This document shows positions 18,384 through 26,786 of a stretch of DNA of 58,695 bases, piece by piece. The notes under the pieces are model-generated. The model ran no database searches, was not told where the DNA came from, and saw nothing but the letters and a program-made list of their open reading frames with translations. Position 1 is the stretch's first letter. Each line of letters begins with the position of its first letter. Origin of the DNA: Rhizobium sullae (GTDB lineage Bacteria; Pseudomonadota; Alphaproteobacteria; Rhizobiales; Rhizobiaceae); NCBI RefSeq assembly GCF_900169785.1, contig NZ_FWER01000032.1, positions 1 to 58,695 of the forward strand, in the 5' to 3' direction. Position numbers and translations under genes: made by a program.

Positions 18384-20315
18384 ATGCCGTTGATCGCGTT
18401 GATAATGAAGTCCGCACCGGCCAGAAAAGCAGCACTACTTTCCGCCGGTTCCGGGTCGAGCATACAGTCCCCGGCAGCGCGCGCGGCAATCGGCATTCTA
18501 ATTTCGTTTTCTCTCGCTTTACTCAGCGTTGGCGCCGTCGAGTGGATTGCGCGCGGTACGCTTGCCGATGTCGGCGAGTTTCTCACATCGACGGTTAGGC
18601 CCGGCATGACGACGGTCACCATGCTCACGATCGTGATGCTGACCCTCGATGCCGCATTTGGACGGCGCTACCAGACGGCGTTCATCCTGATACCGCTTTT
18701 TCTGATCCCGGCCTTTGTCTCCAATCAGAAGCAGCGCTTTCTCTCCGACCCCTTCTATCCGTCCGACGTGCTCTATACCCGTCAGATCATGGAACTGCTG
18801 CCGGTCATGGTGCGCGACAGGCCGTGGACGGCCGCGGCTCTCCTTGTCGGCATCGTAGTTTTCGCCATAGGCATCGTTTTCGCCTGGCGTTATGCCTGGC
18901 AGAACTTCCCGAAGCTCTCCCGCCAGGCGCGTCTGCGCCACCTCTGCCTCGGGCTTCCGGTGATTGCGGCCTTCGCCTCGCTGATGGACTATTCGCAATA
19001 TTCCTACATCCGCGACCGGCTGCAGGTGGTGCCGATGATGTGGGACCAGAAGGAGAACTACCGCAGCAACGGCTTCATACTGGCCTTCCTCTTCAATATT
19101 CCGATGGCCGATGTCGCGGCACCCGCTGGTCTCAACGCCGATGCACTCGACGCGATCCCCTCGCGCAACTACGGCTATCTGACAGGCCCGGAGGAAAAGC
19201 CGGACATCATCATGCTGATGAGCGAGTCCTTTTGGGATCCGACACGGCTCAAGAACCTCTCCTTCAGCGCCGATCCCATGCCGAATGTCCGCGCCGCGCA
19301 GTCCGGCCACGTCTTCTCGCCGGAATTCGGCGGCATGACCGCCAATGTCGAATTTGAGGCGCTGACCGGCTTCTCGAACGCCTTCCTGCCTTACGGCAGC
19401 ATTCCTTACCAGCAATATGTCCGCAGCAACGTGCCTTCGCTTGCCACCTTCTTCCGCGGCGAAGGCTATACCGCCCGCGCCCTGCACCCCTTCAGCGGCT
19501 GGTTCTGGAACCGCAATCAGGTCTACAAGGATTTCGGTTTCGAAGAGTTCCGGACCGAAGAAACGATGCCGCCGATGGAAAAGCGCGGCATCTTCGCCTC
19601 CGACGACTCCCTAATGAAGGAGATCATGCGCGAGGGCGACGGTCTCGATAATCCGTTTTTTTTCTTCGCCGTCACCTTGCAGGGACATGGGCCTTACGAG
19701 CCCTACCGCTATGCCAGGAATACGATCGGCATCCGCGGCAACCTCCCGGAAGCCGACCGCGCGACGCTTGCGACCTATACGCAGGGCATAAAGGAGGCCG
19801 ACGACAGCCTGAAGAGGCTGATGGACTGGGCCTCGAAGCGCGAGCGCGAAACGATCATCGTCCTTTGGGGCGACCATCTGCCGCCGCTCGGCAACGTCTA
19901 CATGAGCACAGGCTACATGCCGGACCAGGTCGCAACCCGCAGGGCACCGCTCGATGTGATGAAGCGCGAGCACGAAACGCCGCTTGTCATCTGGTCGAAC
20001 AAGAAAGGCGTGAAGCAGAATGTCGGCACGATCAGCCCGTCGCTGATCTCCTACAATCTCCTCAAGTTCGCCGGTTTCGAGCATCCCTTCTACACCGGCT
20101 TCCTCGGCCGCGTGCAGAAGAAATACGACATCATCGACCGCTACCAGCTGGCAACGCGCGACAACAAGGCGACGGCGGACTGGGCGCGCGACCGGAAAAA
20201 GCTCGATCCTCTTGTGCGCGACTACGGCTACCTGCAGCACGATATCATGTTCGGCAAGGCACGCACTCTGGAGCGATTCTTCCCGCAGCACGACCTGCTC
20301 GGCAAAGGGTCCTAA
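18384..20315 (+). CDS. LTA-synthase-family phosphoglycerol transferase (membrane sulfatase fold)
   Basis: 643 residues. Four or five membrane segments fill residues about 33-200, then a large periplasmic sulfatase-like domain follows. Active-site features: Glu281 (MLMSESFWD) as metal ligand, Thr319 in GGMTANVEFEALTGF as the nucleophile position of LtaS/OpgB enzymes, and a later LWGDHLPP metal motif. Gram-negative rhizobia lack lipoteichoic acid; relatives such as OpgB and CgmB add phosphoglycerol to periplasmic glucans, so modification of cyclic beta-glucan is the likely role (inference). GGAG lies just before the ATG. Confidence 0.85.
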   Translation: MPLIALIMKSAPARKAALLSAGSGSSIQSPAARAAIGILISFSLALLSVGAVEWIARGTLADVGEFLTSTVRPGMTTVTMLTIVMLTLDAAFGRRYQTAFILIPLFLIPAFVSNQKQRFLSDPFYPSDVLYTRQIMELLPVMVRDRPWTAAALLVGIVVFAIGIVFAWRYAWQNFPKLSRQARLRHLCLGLPVIAAFASLMDYSQYSYIRDRLQVVPMMWDQKENYRSNGFILAFLFNIPMADVAAPAGLNADALDAIPSRNYGYLTGPEEKPDIIMLMSESFWDPTRLKNLSFSADPMPNVRAAQSGHVFSPEFGGMTANVEFEALTGFSNAFLPYGSIPYQQYVRSNVPSLATFFRGEGYTARALHPFSGWFWNRNQVYKDFGFEEFRTEETMPPMEKRGIFASDDSLMKEIMREGDGLDNPFFFFAVTLQGHGPYEPYRYARNTIGIRGNLPEADRATLATYTQGIKEADDSLKRLMDWASKRERETIIVLWGDHLPPLGNVYMSTGYMPDQVATRRAPLDVMKREHETPLVIWSNKKGVKQNVGTISPSLISYNLLKFAGFEHPFYTGFLGRVQKKYDIIDRYQLATRDNKATADWARDRKKLDPLVRDYGYLQHDIMFGKARTLERFFPQHDLLGKGS

Positions 20316-20353
20316 GACATTAACCCGCATTGCAATTGGCGTTGGCGCGGAAT

Positions 20354-20387
20354 ATTGGCTCCGAAGCGGTCACCTATCGGAGCCAAT
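20354..20387 (+). promoter_or_regulatory. Hairpin enclosing the DUF1003 ribosome-binding site
   Basis: ATTGGCTCCGA (20354-20364) and TCGGAGCCAAT (20377-20387) form an 11-bp perfect stem with a 12-nt loop. The 3' arm contains the only Shine-Dalgarno sequence (GGAG, 20379-20382) and ends one base before the ATG at 20389. In RNA this would hide the ribosome-binding site; in DNA it could also be an operator. Confidence 0.6.
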
Positions 20388-20388
20388 C

Positions 20389-20922
20389 ATGCATAGTATC
20401 TCGAACTTCGTTCATCTGCATTTCGACAAGCCGGCCGAGGAACTTGGCGACATTGAAAAGCGCGTCCTCAGGAGGACGCACGAACGCAAGGTCATCTCGA
20501 CTGATGTTAACGCCGCCTTCTCTGCGAAGGCATCTTTCGGGGAGCGCGTCGCTGACGGCATCGCAAGGGTTGGTGGCTCCTGGTCCTTCATCATCACTTT
20601 CCTCGTTTTTCTTGTAGTTTGGGCGGCGGTTAACACGATCGTCCTCGCGACGGGCGCCTTCGACCCCTACCCCTTCGTCTTCCTGAACCTGATTCTCTCC
20701 ATGCTCGCCGCCATCCAGGCGCCAATCATCATGATGTCGCAGAACCGGCAGGCAGAGCGCGACCGCTTCGAAGCAGCCAAGGATTACGAAGTGAATCTCA
20801 AGGCCGAACTCGAGGTTCTATCGCTGCACCAGAAAATCGACATGCACGTCGTGACCGAGCTCGCTGCACTGCGCGAGGAGGTCGGTCGCCTGAACGCTTC
20901 GCTGGCAGCGAAAGGGGCTTAA
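20389..20922 (+). CDS. DUF1003 family membrane protein
   Basis: About 177 residues. The N-terminal half is soluble (FGERVADGIARVGGSWSF), followed by two membrane helices (about 61-85 and 95-117) and the MMSQNRQAERDRFEAAKDYE motif that marks DUF1003, then a heptad-like helix to the C terminus. The start is fixed by GGAG 6 nt upstream. Function unknown in the family. The stop overlaps the stop of the convergent GFA gene by 4 bp. Confidence 0.88.
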   Translation: MHSISNFVHLHFDKPAEELGDIEKRVLRRTHERKVISTDVNAAFSAKASFGERVADGIARVGGSWSFIITFLVFLVVWAAVNTIVLATGAFDPYPFVFLNLILSMLAAIQAPIIMMSQNRQAERDRFEAAKDYEVNLKAELEVLSLHQKIDMHVVTELAALREEVGRLNASLAAKGA

Positions 20923-21314
20923 ACGCCCTTGGCGTATTGCGGTGCGCCGTCCTTGATCTCATAGAAATCGCCCTTGTCGGCGCAGTAGATGTGGTAGCCG
21001 AAGGAAAGCCCGCTCGGTTGATCGAAAGCGCCAGCCATGATGGACACTCCCGGCGATCCCTTTCGCTGCCAGAAGAGCGCCGAGCCGCAATTTGCACAGA
21101 AGCCGCGTTCGGCGGCCTCACTTGACTGGTACCACCGGACCGAATTCTCGCCTTCGATCGTCAGGCCGTCCAGGGAGACATCCGAAGACGCAAAATAGAG
21201 CCCTGTCTGCCGCCGGCACTGCGAACAATGACAGCCGACCACCGGACCCGGCTTGCTCGTGCTTCGAAACCTCACCGCTCCGCAAGCGCAGCCGCCCCTA
21301 TATTCCTTCGTCAT
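20919..21314 (-). CDS. GFA family zinc protein (formaldehyde-activating enzyme/CENP-V fold)
   Basis: 131 residues with the full zinc set of the family: Cys9 and Cys11 (GGCACGAVRF), Cys28, Cys30 and Cys33 (GCHCSQCRR), and Cys73/Cys76 (GFCANCGSALF). The founding member was reported to assist glutathione-formaldehyde adduct formation, but most relatives are untested. It is a single gene, convergent with DUF1003. Its Shine-Dalgarno sits in a small hairpin, listed separately. Confidence 0.88.
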   Translation of the reverse strand: MTKEYRGGCACGAVRFRSTSKPGPVVGCHCSQCRRQTGLYFASSDVSLDGLTIEGENSVRWYQSSEAAERGFCANCGSALFWQRKGSPGVSIMAGAFDQPSGLSFGYHIYCADKGDFYEIKDGAPQYAKGV

Positions 21315-21318
21315 GCGA

Positions 21319-21341
21319 TCTCCGTCCTTAATTCACGGAGA
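21319..21341 (-). promoter_or_regulatory. Short hairpin over the GFA gene ribosome-binding site
   Basis: On the minus strand TCTCCGT (21341-21335) pairs with ACGGAGA (21325-21319), a 7-bp stem with a 9-nt loop. The 3' arm includes GGAG, 5 nt before the ATG at 21314. Weaker than the DUF1003 hairpin and possibly chance. Confidence 0.35.
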
Positions 21342-21343
21342 AA

Positions 21344-21670
21344 TTGGAGGCTGTCCGAGGCTGCGTCAAATCCAATTCGTTGAACCAGAGCGTCAGGAAT
21401 TTTGACCCGGAAGGCTCATTCGCCAGTATCGGCGTGGATGTGGTGCCGGGCGTGGCCGAAATCGCTCTCGGCGACATCGACCCCTCGGCCATGGCGAATT
21501 TCGGCAGCAACGCCGCCGTACAGTCTGCGATCGCCGACACACGTTCCTGCGTAACCGCTCCGATCGATGAGCTGCTCTATAACACGCTGCCCATGCTCGG
21601 CATCAAGATCGGCGAGGCGGACGTCCGCTTCCCCGATGCCCGCTGCCAGCGGTCCGTGCTCGCCCAATAA
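21344..21670 (+). pseudogene. C-terminal remnant of a TadG-like (DUF2134) pilus-assembly gene
   Basis: The open frame has no credible ATG or ribosome-binding site at its left end. Its product contains VDVVPGVAEIALGDIDPSAM and then, after about 20 residues, APIDELLYNTLPMLGIKIGE and a final CQRSVLAQ. These match two separated blocks near the C terminus of long TadG-like proteins as I remember them, which suggests that the N-terminal bulk and an internal stretch have been deleted. A terminator follows the stop. It sits 1.7 kb from an intact TadG-like gene. Confidence 0.6.
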
Positions 21671-21672
21671 AA

Positions 21673-21695
21673 AAGCCCGGCGCTTGGCCGGGCTT
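21673..21695. terminator. Terminator hairpin between the TadG remnant and DAHP synthase
   Basis: AAGCCCGGC (21673-21681) pairs with GCCGGGCTT (21687-21695), loop 5 nt, with an A run on its left that reads as a T run on the minus strand. It lies 22 bp beyond the stop of the DAHP synthase gene and best serves as that gene's terminator. Confidence 0.8.
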
Positions 21696-21717
21696 CCAAT
21701 TCAGCGTTCCGCGCATG

Positions 21718-23091
21718 TCAGGCGTTGACGGCCATCCGCTTCTCGTCGCGGCCGCCCTTCATGCGTTCGGCGAGCAGGAAGGCAAGCTCGAGCGCTTGGT
21801 CGGCATTGAGGCGCGGATCACAATGCGTGTGATAGCGATCCTGCAGATCCTCGGCGGAAACGGCGCGGGCGCCGCCCGTGCATTCCGTCACGTCTTTGCC
21901 GGTCATCTCGATATGGATGCCGCCCGGATGCGTGCCTTCGGCGCGGTGGATCTGGAAGAAGCTTTCGACTTCCGACAGGATGCGCTCGAAGGGCCGCGTC
22001 TTGTAATTGTTGAGCGTGATCGTGTTGCCGTGCATCGGATCGCAGGACCAGACGACCTTGCGGCCTTCGCGCTCGACCGCACGGATGAGGCGCGGCAGAT
22101 GGTCGGCAACCTTTTCGTGGCCGAAACGGCAGATCAGCGTCAGGCGGCCGGCTTCGTTTGCCGGGTTCAGGATGTCGATCAGGTTCATGAGATCGTCAGC
22201 CTGGAGCGACGGGCCGCATTTCAGGCCGATCGGGTTCTTGATGCCGCGGCAGTATTCGACATGCGCATGATCGGCCTGGCGCGTGCGGTCGCCAATCCAG
22301 ATCATATGGCCCGACGTCGCGTACCAGTCGCCGGAGGTGGAGTCGACGCGCGTCAGCGCTTCTTCATAGCCAAGCAGCAGCGCCTCATGGCTGGTGAAGA
22401 AATCCGTCTCGCGCAGGCTCGGATGGTTCTCGGAGGTGATGCCGATCGCCTTCATGAAGTCCATGGTTTCGCTGATGCGGTCGGCAAGCTTGCGGTAGCG
22501 CTCGCCCTGCGGGCTGTCCTTGACGAAGCCGAGCATCCACTGGTGCACGTTCTCGAGATTGGCGTAACCACCCATCGCAAAGGCGCGCAGCAGGTTCAGC
22601 GTCGCAGCCGACTGACGGTAGGCCATGGCTTGGCGTTCCGGATTCGGAATTCGCGCTTCCTCGGTGAACTCGATGCCGTTGACGATGTCGCCGCGGTAGC
22701 TCGCCAGCGAGACGCCGTTCTGCGTTTCGATACCCGACGAGCGCGGCTTGGCGAACTGGCCGGCAATACGGCCGACCTTGACCACCGGCAGTTGCGCGCC
22801 GAACGTCAACACGACGGCCATCTGCAGGAAGGCGCGGAAGAAGTCGCGGATCGTGTCTGCGCCATGCTCGGCGAAGCTCTCGGCGCAGTCCCCACCCTGC
22901 AGCAGGAAACCGTTGCCTTCGGAGACATTGGCGAGATGCTTCTTCAGACGGCGGGCCTCACCCGCAAAGACGAGTGGCGGATAGGTGGCGAGCTGGGCTT
23001 CCGTTGCCGCCAAAGCGGCGAGGTCCGGATAATCCGGGACCTGCTGGATCGGCTTTTGCCTCCAACTATTCGGGGTCCAAGTCTCTGCCAT
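21718..23091 (-). CDS. Class II 3-deoxy-7-phosphoheptulonate (DAHP) synthase
   Basis: About 457 residues from the ATG at 23091, which has AAGGTGAG just upstream; a GTG three codons earlier (23100) is less likely. Class II (plant-type) features: WTPNSWR at the start, GGDCAESF, YRGDIVNG, the GDRTRQADHAHVEYCRGIKN stretch, and CDPMHGNT near the active site. It condenses phosphoenolpyruvate and erythrose 4-phosphate, the first step of the shikimate pathway. Stand-alone gene with its own terminator. Confidence 0.95.
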   Translation of the reverse strand: MAETWTPNSWRQKPIQQVPDYPDLAALAATEAQLATYPPLVFAGEARRLKKHLANVSEGNGFLLQGGDCAESFAEHGADTIRDFFRAFLQMAVVLTFGAQLPVVKVGRIAGQFAKPRSSGIETQNGVSLASYRGDIVNGIEFTEEARIPNPERQAMAYRQSAATLNLLRAFAMGGYANLENVHQWMLGFVKDSPQGERYRKLADRISETMDFMKAIGITSENHPSLRETDFFTSHEALLLGYEEALTRVDSTSGDWYATSGHMIWIGDRTRQADHAHVEYCRGIKNPIGLKCGPSLQADDLMNLIDILNPANEAGRLTLICRFGHEKVADHLPRLIRAVEREGRKVVWSCDPMHGNTITLNNYKTRPFERILSEVESFFQIHRAEGTHPGGIHIEMTGKDVTECTGGARAVSAEDLQDRYHTHCDPRLNADQALELAFLLAERMKGGRDEKRMAVNA

Positions 23092-23397
23092 TCTACTCAC
23101 CTTTGTCTCGCCGGGATCGCTGCCCGGCGCCTGTCGTCCACAATAACGGCGGCTTATAAACCTTTAGCATACGCTTGCCTAGCGCCGTTCGACACGTTCT
23201 GAACGGGTCGCGGAGCCTGCCGCGCTCATAAGGGAAGCCCTTGTCGCACCTTCAATCCCGCCCTCCGATTTACATTAAATATACCATGAAAATTGGGGGG
23301 TAATTTAGCAATTTGTGTCAAACCCGATTTTGAAACTGCCCGCCATGAAGAGCGCGCTTTGCCTTCGCCGATGATCGGCCCGATCCTGGGGAATGGT
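23092..23397. other. Divergent intergenic region between DAHP synthase and TadG-like gene
   Basis: About 300 bp that must hold both promoters. The segment 23265-23320 is AT-rich (TTACATTAAATATACC) and is the likeliest promoter area for the TadG-like gene. I see no hairpin, repeat or small gene in it. Confidence 0.5.
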
Positions 23398-24684
23398 ATG
23401 AAGAAGCTGGCGCGCCGCCTTGCGGCCGATCGTTCGGGAAATTTTGGAATCATGACCGCATTGCTGGCCGTGCCGCTCCTCGGCTCCGCCGGCATGGCGA
23501 TCGACTTCGCCCACGCGCTCAGCCTCAGGACGCAGCTTTATGCGGCAGCGGACGCAGCGGCCGTGGGTTCGGTCTCGGAAAAATCGGATGCTGTGACTGC
23601 GGCCATGGCGATGACGGGCGACGGCAGCATATCGCTCGGCAAGAGCGATGCGCAAAAGCTCTTTTTCGCCCAGATGTCCGGAGAGCTTTCGGGCATCCCC
23701 GTCGACCTCGACATCGACGTCGCGAAGACCGCCAACAAACTGACGTCAACGGTAGCTTTTAGCGCCACTGTGCCGACTGCCTTCATGCAACTCCTCGGCA
23801 AGAGCAGCATTGCGATTTCAGGCACGGCGACCGCGGAATATCAGACCGCTTCGTTCATGGATTTCTACATCCTGCTCGACAACACGCCCTCCATGGGCGT
23901 CGGGGCCACCGCAAGCGACGTTTCCAGGCTTGAGACCAAGACTGGTGGCTGCGCTTTCGCCTGTCATCAGATGGATAAGTCGCCGAACAACTACACGATT
24001 GCGAAAGCCAACGGCATTAGCATGCGTATCGACGTAGTTCGCAAGGCCACGCAGGCATTAACCGACACCGCCAAAAGTGAGAGCCTTGGCAGCGATAGGT
24101 TCCGCATGGGCGTCTATACCTTTGGTGCGAAAGCTGAAGACCCAAAGCTCACGACGATATCGGAGCCGATCAACAATTTCGAGAAGGTGAAAGAATATAC
24201 CAATGCCGTCGATCTGATGACCATTCCGAAGCAGAATTACAACAGTGATCAGTTGACGAGCTTCGACAATGCCCTGACGCAGATGGAGAACATCATCGAC
24301 CCTGCCGGCAACGGCACGTCGAATACCGACCGGCAACAGATTCTCTTCTTTGTCTCCGATGGCGTCGGTGACAGCTACAAACCCTCGACCTGCACGAAAG
24401 AGACAACCGGGGGGCGTTGCCAGGAGCCGATCGATACATCCTTCTGCAAGCCGCTGAAGGATCGCGGCGTCAAGATCGCCGTGCTCTACACCACCTATTT
24501 GCCACTGCCGAGCAACGACTGGTACAAAAGGTGGATCAGACCGTTCCAAAGTCAAATTCCGACGAAAATGGCGGCATGCGCCACGCCCGGCCTCTATTTC
24601 GAGGTGACGCCGACCGAGGGCATTGCCGAGGCCATGAAAGCGCTCTTCCTGAAGGTCATCCGCATACCGCGTCTCACAAGCTGA
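23398..24684 (+). CDS. TadG-like pilus-assembly protein with von Willebrand A domain
   Basis: About 428 residues from the ATG at 23398, with GGGGA 5 nt upstream; the frame runs back to 23293 without a ribosome-binding site. The N terminus is Tad-pilin-like: a short basic leader, then one membrane helix (GIMTALLAVPLLGSAGMAID) and the RTQLYAAADAAAV motif. A vWA domain follows (about 155-410), with the metal site LLDNTPSMG (Thr where the DxSxS motif has its first Ser). Such proteins usually sit with Tad/Flp pilus genes, but none are near. Its role may be envelope-related but is unproven. Confidence 0.83.
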   Translation: MKKLARRLAADRSGNFGIMTALLAVPLLGSAGMAIDFAHALSLRTQLYAAADAAAVGSVSEKSDAVTAAMAMTGDGSISLGKSDAQKLFFAQMSGELSGIPVDLDIDVAKTANKLTSTVAFSATVPTAFMQLLGKSSIAISGTATAEYQTASFMDFYILLDNTPSMGVGATASDVSRLETKTGGCAFACHQMDKSPNNYTIAKANGISMRIDVVRKATQALTDTAKSESLGSDRFRMGVYTFGAKAEDPKLTTISEPINNFEKVKEYTNAVDLMTIPKQNYNSDQLTSFDNALTQMENIIDPAGNGTSNTDRQQILFFVSDGVGDSYKPSTCTKETTGGRCQEPIDTSFCKPLKDRGVKIAVLYTTYLPLPSNDWYKRWIRPFQSQIPTKMAACATPGLYFEVTPTEGIAEAMKALFLKVIRIPRLTS

Positions 24685-24693
24685 CGGCAGGCG

Positions 24694-26079
24694 CTAAACG
24701 CGCTTCCCATCGCGAATGCGATAGCTCGGCACATACATGGTGACGAGTTCTTCCGCCGCCGTCGGGTGCACGGCCATGGTGCGGTCGAAATCTTCCTTGG
24801 TGCATCCGGCTTTCAGCGTGATGCCGAGGATCTGCGCCATCTCGCCTGCGTCGTGTCCGAGGATATGAGCGCCGACGACTTTGCGGCTTTCGGCATCGAC
24901 GATCAGCTTCATAAGCATCTTTTCAGCCCGACCGGAAAGCGTCGCCTTGAGCGGCCGGAACTGCGCGCGATAGACTTCGAGCTCCCTGTAGCGTTTCGCC
25001 GCCTCCTCTTCCGAAAGGCCGACCGTGCCGATCTCGGGTTGGGAAAAGACAGCCGTTGCGATCATCTCGTGATCCGGCTTCGTCGGATTGTTCTTGTATT
25101 CCGTCTCGATGAAGCACATCGCTTCGTGGATAGCGACCGGTGTCAGCTGTACCCTGTCGGTGACATCGCCGAGCGCATAGATGTTTTCGGCGCTCGTCCG
25201 AGAATATTCGTCGACCATGATCGCACCGCGCTCGTTCGTCTTCACGCCGGCCGCCTCAAACCCGAGGCCTTCGGTATTCGGATCGCGCCCGAGCGCCAGC
25301 AGTACGACCCCGGCATTTAGCGTACCGTTGTTCAACGTCTCGATGACAAGCCCGTCTGCGCCCTTCGACACCATTTCCAGCGTGTCGTGGCAGAGGATAC
25401 GGATGCCCTTGGCGACCATCGCCTCATGCAGGCCGCGGCGCAGATCCTGGTCGAAGCGCGAGAGGATTTCGGCACCGCGATAGACCAGCGTCGTCTCGAC
25501 GCCCAGTCCATGAAAGATATTGGCGAATTCCACGGCGATATAGCCGCCGCCCGCAATCACGATCGCCTTCGGGAGCTCTTCGAGATGGAAGGCCTCGTTG
25601 GAAGAAATGCAAAGCTCGTGCCCTGGTAGCGCCGCATGCGGGTTCGGCCGGCCGCCGGTCGCAATCACGATCGTCTTCGCCGTGACAATCTTCCCGGTCT
25701 TCACCAGCCGGATCGTGTGCGCATCGACAAGTTCGGCGCGCGTCTCGAGAATTTCCGCATTGGCGCCGGAAAGCCCCTTCTTGTAGAGCCCCTCCAACCG
25801 CGCGATTTCGGCGTCCTTGGCGGCGATCAGCTTCTTCCAGTCGAAAGCGCTTTCCCCAACCGTCCAGCCAAACCCGGCAGCATCCTCGAAATGTTCGTGA
25901 TACTGCGACGCATAGACGAACAGCTTCTTCGGCACGCAGCCGCGGATGACGCAGGTGCCGCCGTAGCGGTATTCCTCGGCGATCGCCACCTTCTTGCCGA
26001 GTGACGCGGCAACGCGCGCGCTTCTGACGCCCCCCGAGCCGCCGCCAATGACGAAGAGGTCGTAATCATAGGAAGACAT
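24694..26079 (-). CDS. gor: Glutathione-disulfide reductase
   Basis: 461 residues from the ATG at 26079; the frame extends upstream to 26148 but that part is not family-like. FAD-binding GGGSGG is at 12-17, the redox pair Cys43/Cys48 in GGTCVIRGCVPKK, the NADPH-binding GGGYIAVEF in mid-protein, and the C-terminal active-site HPTAAEE. It reduces oxidised glutathione with NADPH. Monocistronic, just upstream (same strand) of nothing else in the window; the DUF2059 and rpiA genes precede it on the same strand beyond a terminator. Confidence 0.95.
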   Translation of the reverse strand: MSSYDYDLFVIGGGSGGVRSARVAASLGKKVAIAEEYRYGGTCVIRGCVPKKLFVYASQYHEHFEDAAGFGWTVGESAFDWKKLIAAKDAEIARLEGLYKKGLSGANAEILETRAELVDAHTIRLVKTGKIVTAKTIVIATGGRPNPHAALPGHELCISSNEAFHLEELPKAIVIAGGGYIAVEFANIFHGLGVETTLVYRGAEILSRFDQDLRRGLHEAMVAKGIRILCHDTLEMVSKGADGLVIETLNNGTLNAGVVLLALGRDPNTEGLGFEAAGVKTNERGAIMVDEYSRTSAENIYALGDVTDRVQLTPVAIHEAMCFIETEYKNNPTKPDHEMIATAVFSQPEIGTVGLSEEEAAKRYRELEVYRAQFRPLKATLSGRAEKMLMKLIVDAESRKVVGAHILGHDAGEMAQILGITLKAGCTKEDFDRTMAVHPTAAEELVTMYVPSYRIRDGKRV

Positions 26080-26149
26080 GGACGGATGCTCCGGTAGGAA
26101 TCGGCGGGAATGGTTCGATGGATATAGTATCTGTGCCTGCAAAAACAAA

Positions 26150-26169
26150 AGCCCGGACGATGCCGGGCT
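26150..26169 (-). terminator. Terminator after the DUF2059 gene
   Basis: On the minus strand AGCCCGG and CCGGGCT form a 7-bp stem with a 6-nt loop followed by TTTTGTTTTT. It lies 21 nt after the DUF2059 stop and separates the rpiA-DUF2059 transcript from gor. Confidence 0.85.
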
Positions 26170-26190
26170 CTTGCAATTATGTCGGCCGTA

Positions 26191-26769
26191 TCAGGGCTTT
26201 GCAGCCGGAGCCGGCGTATTGGCAGGCGGCTGTTCGCCCGCGGGCGCGCTTTGCGGTGCCGGCTCGACCTTGATGACTTTGCTGAGCTCGGTGCTGGCGT
26301 TCTTCTGGAGATCGCGGGCGATGCCCTGCGCCCAGATATCGGCCGCCCTGTTCGTCTCGCGCGATGCGATGGGGCCGTCCGTCAGAAGCTTCTTGCCGAC
26401 AGGCGAGCTGTAGAAGTCGGCGATGGCCTTCAGCTCTTCAAGCGTGAAAGCCTTCGCATAGTTCGTTGCCGCTTCCTTCTCGAGATCGGCGCGGCGCGGT
26501 GCAAGCGCAAGCGCCTGCGCGTCGACGGTGGCGCTGATCACGTCCTCGTAGTTCGGCGAATCCTGGATGAGGCCGGCCTTCAGGCGTTCGGCGAGGCCCG
26601 GCAAGATGTTGTCGAACTGCGCCGTTGCGCCGATCGCGGCCACGGCTGCGCGCGCGGCCTTCATCTGCTCGTCGGAAATTTCCTGCGCCTGCGCAGCCGA
26701 GCCGAAAGCGATGCCGGAGAGAATAACCGTCGCGGCGGCAAAACGGCCAAGACCTGCAAATTTCTTCAT
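26191..26769 (-). CDS. Exported DUF2059 family protein
   Basis: About 192 residues from the ATG at 26769; a TTG three codons earlier is an alternative. A signal peptide is clear (KKFAGLGRF, then AAATVILSGIAFGSAAQA). The mature part is helical, with the DUF2059 hallmarks ATNYAKAFTLEELKAIADFY and SSPVGKKLL. The tail is Pro/Ala-rich. Presumably periplasmic; function unknown. It starts 17 nt after the rpiA stop, so the two are probably cotranscribed. Confidence 0.87.
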   Translation of the reverse strand: MKKFAGLGRFAAATVILSGIAFGSAAQAQEISDEQMKAARAAVAAIGATAQFDNILPGLAERLKAGLIQDSPNYEDVISATVDAQALALAPRRADLEKEAATNYAKAFTLEELKAIADFYSSPVGKKLLTDGPIASRETNRAADIWAQGIARDLQKNASTELSKVIKVEPAPQSAPAGEQPPANTPAPAAKP

Positions 26770-26786
26770 GAGTTTCAATGCTCCTG

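Noticed and set aside
21715..23202. 495-residue open frame on the plus strand
   Set aside because: Antisense to the class II DAHP synthase, which has complete family motifs.
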